Below the pieces are notes generated by a model that was given only the letters and a program-made list of their open reading frames with translations, searched no databases and was not told where the DNA came from. Below are positions 5,192 to 6,256 of a stretch of 6,256 nucleotides of DNA, piece by piece. A program made the translations under genes and the position numbers. How positions within the stretch are numbered: the stretch's first letter is position 1; every line of letters starts with the position of its first letter. Where the stretch lies: NCBI GenBank assembly GCA_018716005.1, contig DVKN01000227.1, positions 1 to 6,256 on the forward strand. Reading direction: 5' to 3'. The DNA is from Candidatus Scatomorpha stercoravium (GTDB lineage: Bacteria > Bacillota > Clostridia > Oscillospirales > Oscillospiraceae).

Positions 5192-6003
5192 AAAAGCGCA
5201 TACTCTTTGCCGCCGTCGGCATACCGGTGCTGCTTATCATCCTTTTCGCCGCGCCCGAGTGGGCGACGAGCGCCATGTGCGCGCTCCTGGCCGCCGTCGC
5301 GAGCTATGAGCTCATGCACGCCGTGGGCGGCGCGCAGTGGAAGCTGCTGGCCGCCATGCCCGCGTTCGCCGCGTTGATGACCGCGGCGATGGGCGCGCCC
5401 ATGCTCGGCATAGCGCCCTTCTGGCTGCTGGCCGGGAATTTCGCCGTCATACTCTACGGCTTCGTCATGGCGATAGCCACGCACGGGAGGGAAAAGCAGC
5501 TCGGCTTCGCCACACTTGCGGCGGGCATACTCTCCGCAACCGTGCTGCCCGCGGGCTTCGCCTCCCTCGCGCTTTTGCGCTGCGTCTCGCCCGCGCTCGC
5601 CATAGCGCCCCTCGTCGGCGCGTTCATGTCCGACACCGGCGCGTACTTCACGGGCCGCGCGCTCGGCAGGCACAAGCTCTGCCCCTACGTCAGCCCCAAC
5701 AAGACCGTCGAGGGCTCCGTGGGCGGATTTATCGGCAGCGTCGCGGGCATGATAATATGGCACCTCGTCGTCAAGAGCACAATCAGCATGGACATCGGCC
5801 TCGCGACGGCCGCCGTCCTCGGCCTCGCGGGCAGCGCCCTCGGGCAGATAGGCGACCTGAGCTTCTCCGTGATAAAGCGCGAGTTCGGCGTGAAGGACTA
5901 CGGGACGATTTTCCCGGGGCACGGCGGCGTGCTCGACCGCTTCGACAGCGTGCTCTTCGTTTCCCCGGCATATTATCTGATACTTCTGGCTGTGTTTGCC
6001 TGA
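5188..6003 (+). CDS. cdsA: Phosphatidate cytidylyltransferase (CDP-diacylglycerol synthase)
   Basis: This 271-residue integral membrane enzyme makes CDP-diacylglycerol from phosphatidic acid and CTP, the branch point to bacterial phospholipids. Hydrophobic segments run through the whole protein (roughly 5-22, 27-45, 52-70, 75-97, 105-130, 134-150, 178-198, 203-222, 254-271). The cytoplasmic catalytic part includes SDTGAYFTGRALGRHKL (148-164) and PNKTVEGSVGG (170-180). The full CDP-DAG synthase signature spans 227-253, starting SVIKREFGVKDYG and ending FPGHGGVLDRFD, with all its fixed positions (Lys230, Arg231, Lys235, Asp236, His245, Asp250, Arg251, Asp253) present. The ATG at 5188 is chosen over an open frame reaching back to 5062 because it follows GGGGGGA at a 7-base distance and gives the usual MKKRIL N-terminus. 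It overlaps the uppS stop by four bases (ATGA), and dxr starts 13 bases after its stop. Confidence 0.96.
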   Translation: MKKRILFAAVGIPVLLIILFAAPEWATSAMCALLAAVASYELMHAVGGAQWKLLAAMPAFAALMTAAMGAPMLGIAPFWLLAGNFAVILYGFVMAIATHGREKQLGFATLAAGILSATVLPAGFASLALLRCVSPALAIAPLVGAFMSDTGAYFTGRALGRHKLCPYVSPNKTVEGSVGGFIGSVAGMIIWHLVVKSTISMDIGLATAAVLGLAGSALGQIGDLSFSVIKREFGVKDYGTIFPGHGGVLDRFDSVLFVSPAYYLILLAVFA

Positions 6004-6016
6004 AAGAGGCTTTGAA

Positions 6017-6256
6017 ATGATACAATCTACCGTAATTCTCGGCTCCACCGGCAGCATAGGCCGCCAGAGCGCCGCGGTCTGCGAGCGCCTGGGCATCCGC
6101 GTCCCGGCCATCGCCGCGAACAGGAACGTGGAGCTGCTTCTGAAGCAGGCCGACGCCTTCAGGCCGGACTACGTGTCCGCCGCCGACCCGCAGGCGAACC
6201 GCGAGCTGCGCGAGGCCCTGCGCGGGAGGGACATCACCGTCGGCCCGCCGGGCGAG
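6017..6256 (+). CDS. dxr: 1-deoxy-D-xylulose 5-phosphate reductoisomerase (3' partial)
   Basis: Only the first 80 codons are present; the gene leaves the window at the right edge. The enzyme converts 1-deoxy-D-xylulose 5-phosphate to 2-C-methyl-D-erythritol 4-phosphate with NADPH, the committed step of the MEP isoprenoid pathway. The N-terminus STVILGSTGSIGRQS (4-18) holds the GSTGSIG dinucleotide-binding loop diagnostic of Dxr, followed by AANRNVELLLKQADAFRPDY (39-58), which matches the usual AAxRNVxxLxxQxxxFxP pattern. The catalytic and metal-binding parts lie beyond the window. The ATG at 6017 has AAGAGG at 6004-6009, 7 bases upstream and directly after the cdsA stop. Its place after cdsA is the common Firmicute order and links MEP isoprenoid supply to UppS two genes upstream. 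Confidence 0.93.
   Translation, partial: MIQSTVILGSTGSIGRQSAAVCERLGIRVPAIAANRNVELLLKQADAFRPDYVSAADPQANRELREALRGRDITVGPPGE

Noticed and set aside
4981..6111. 376-codon open frame on the minus strand opposite uppS, cdsA and dxr
   Set aside because: It spans three well-supported genes on the other strand, has a low-complexity Arg/Gly/Glu/His composition, and lacks a ribosome binding site. It is an antisense shadow.

Overview
The window looks like a chromosomal segment of a GC-rich, endospore-forming Clostridia-type Firmicute. The sporulation pair spoIIGA-sigE requires a spore-former lineage. The S-layer homology (SLH) protein, AGGAGG-type ribosome binding sites, and an SLH/Listeria-Bacteroides-repeat architecture fit a gut Oscillospiraceae-like bacterium. 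That family assignment is inference from style; there is no 16S or other marker here. No stretch longer than about 160 bases lacks a gene.

Layout. (1) Positions 1-1404, plus strand: the C-terminal 467 codons of a large cell-surface protein, open at the left edge, ending in three SLH modules. (2) Positions 1417-1449: a strong hairpin plus T-run between convergent genes. (3) Positions 1450-2996, minus strand: the two-gene operon spoIIGA then sigE, encoding the pro-sigma-E processing protease and the early mother-cell sigma factor. (4) Positions 2997-3157: a divergent intergenic region with a near-consensus sigma-A promoter for pyrH (TTTACA-17-TATAAT) and a weaker possible promoter facing spoIIGA. 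(5) Positions 3158-6256, plus strand: pyrH-frr-uppS-cdsA-dxr, a tightly packed housekeeping operon with gene overlaps of 1 and 4 bases. The last gene runs off the right edge.

Function. The plus-strand operon joins UMP kinase, ribosome recycling, undecaprenyl-PP synthesis for the wall lipid carrier, CDP-diacylglycerol synthesis for phospholipids, and the first committed step of MEP isoprenoid synthesis, whose products feed UppS. The divergent operon makes a membrane protease and its inactive sigma factor substrate, so cleavage can be tied to septum formation in sporulation.

Every gene belongs to a known family, and I see no undescribed system. The less ordinary points are the placement of spoIIGA-sigE back to back with the pyrH operon and without sigG, opposed -10 boxes that share bases, a perfect 11-bp GC hairpin in the first codons of uppS, and heavy ATA isoleucine use in a GC-rich genome.
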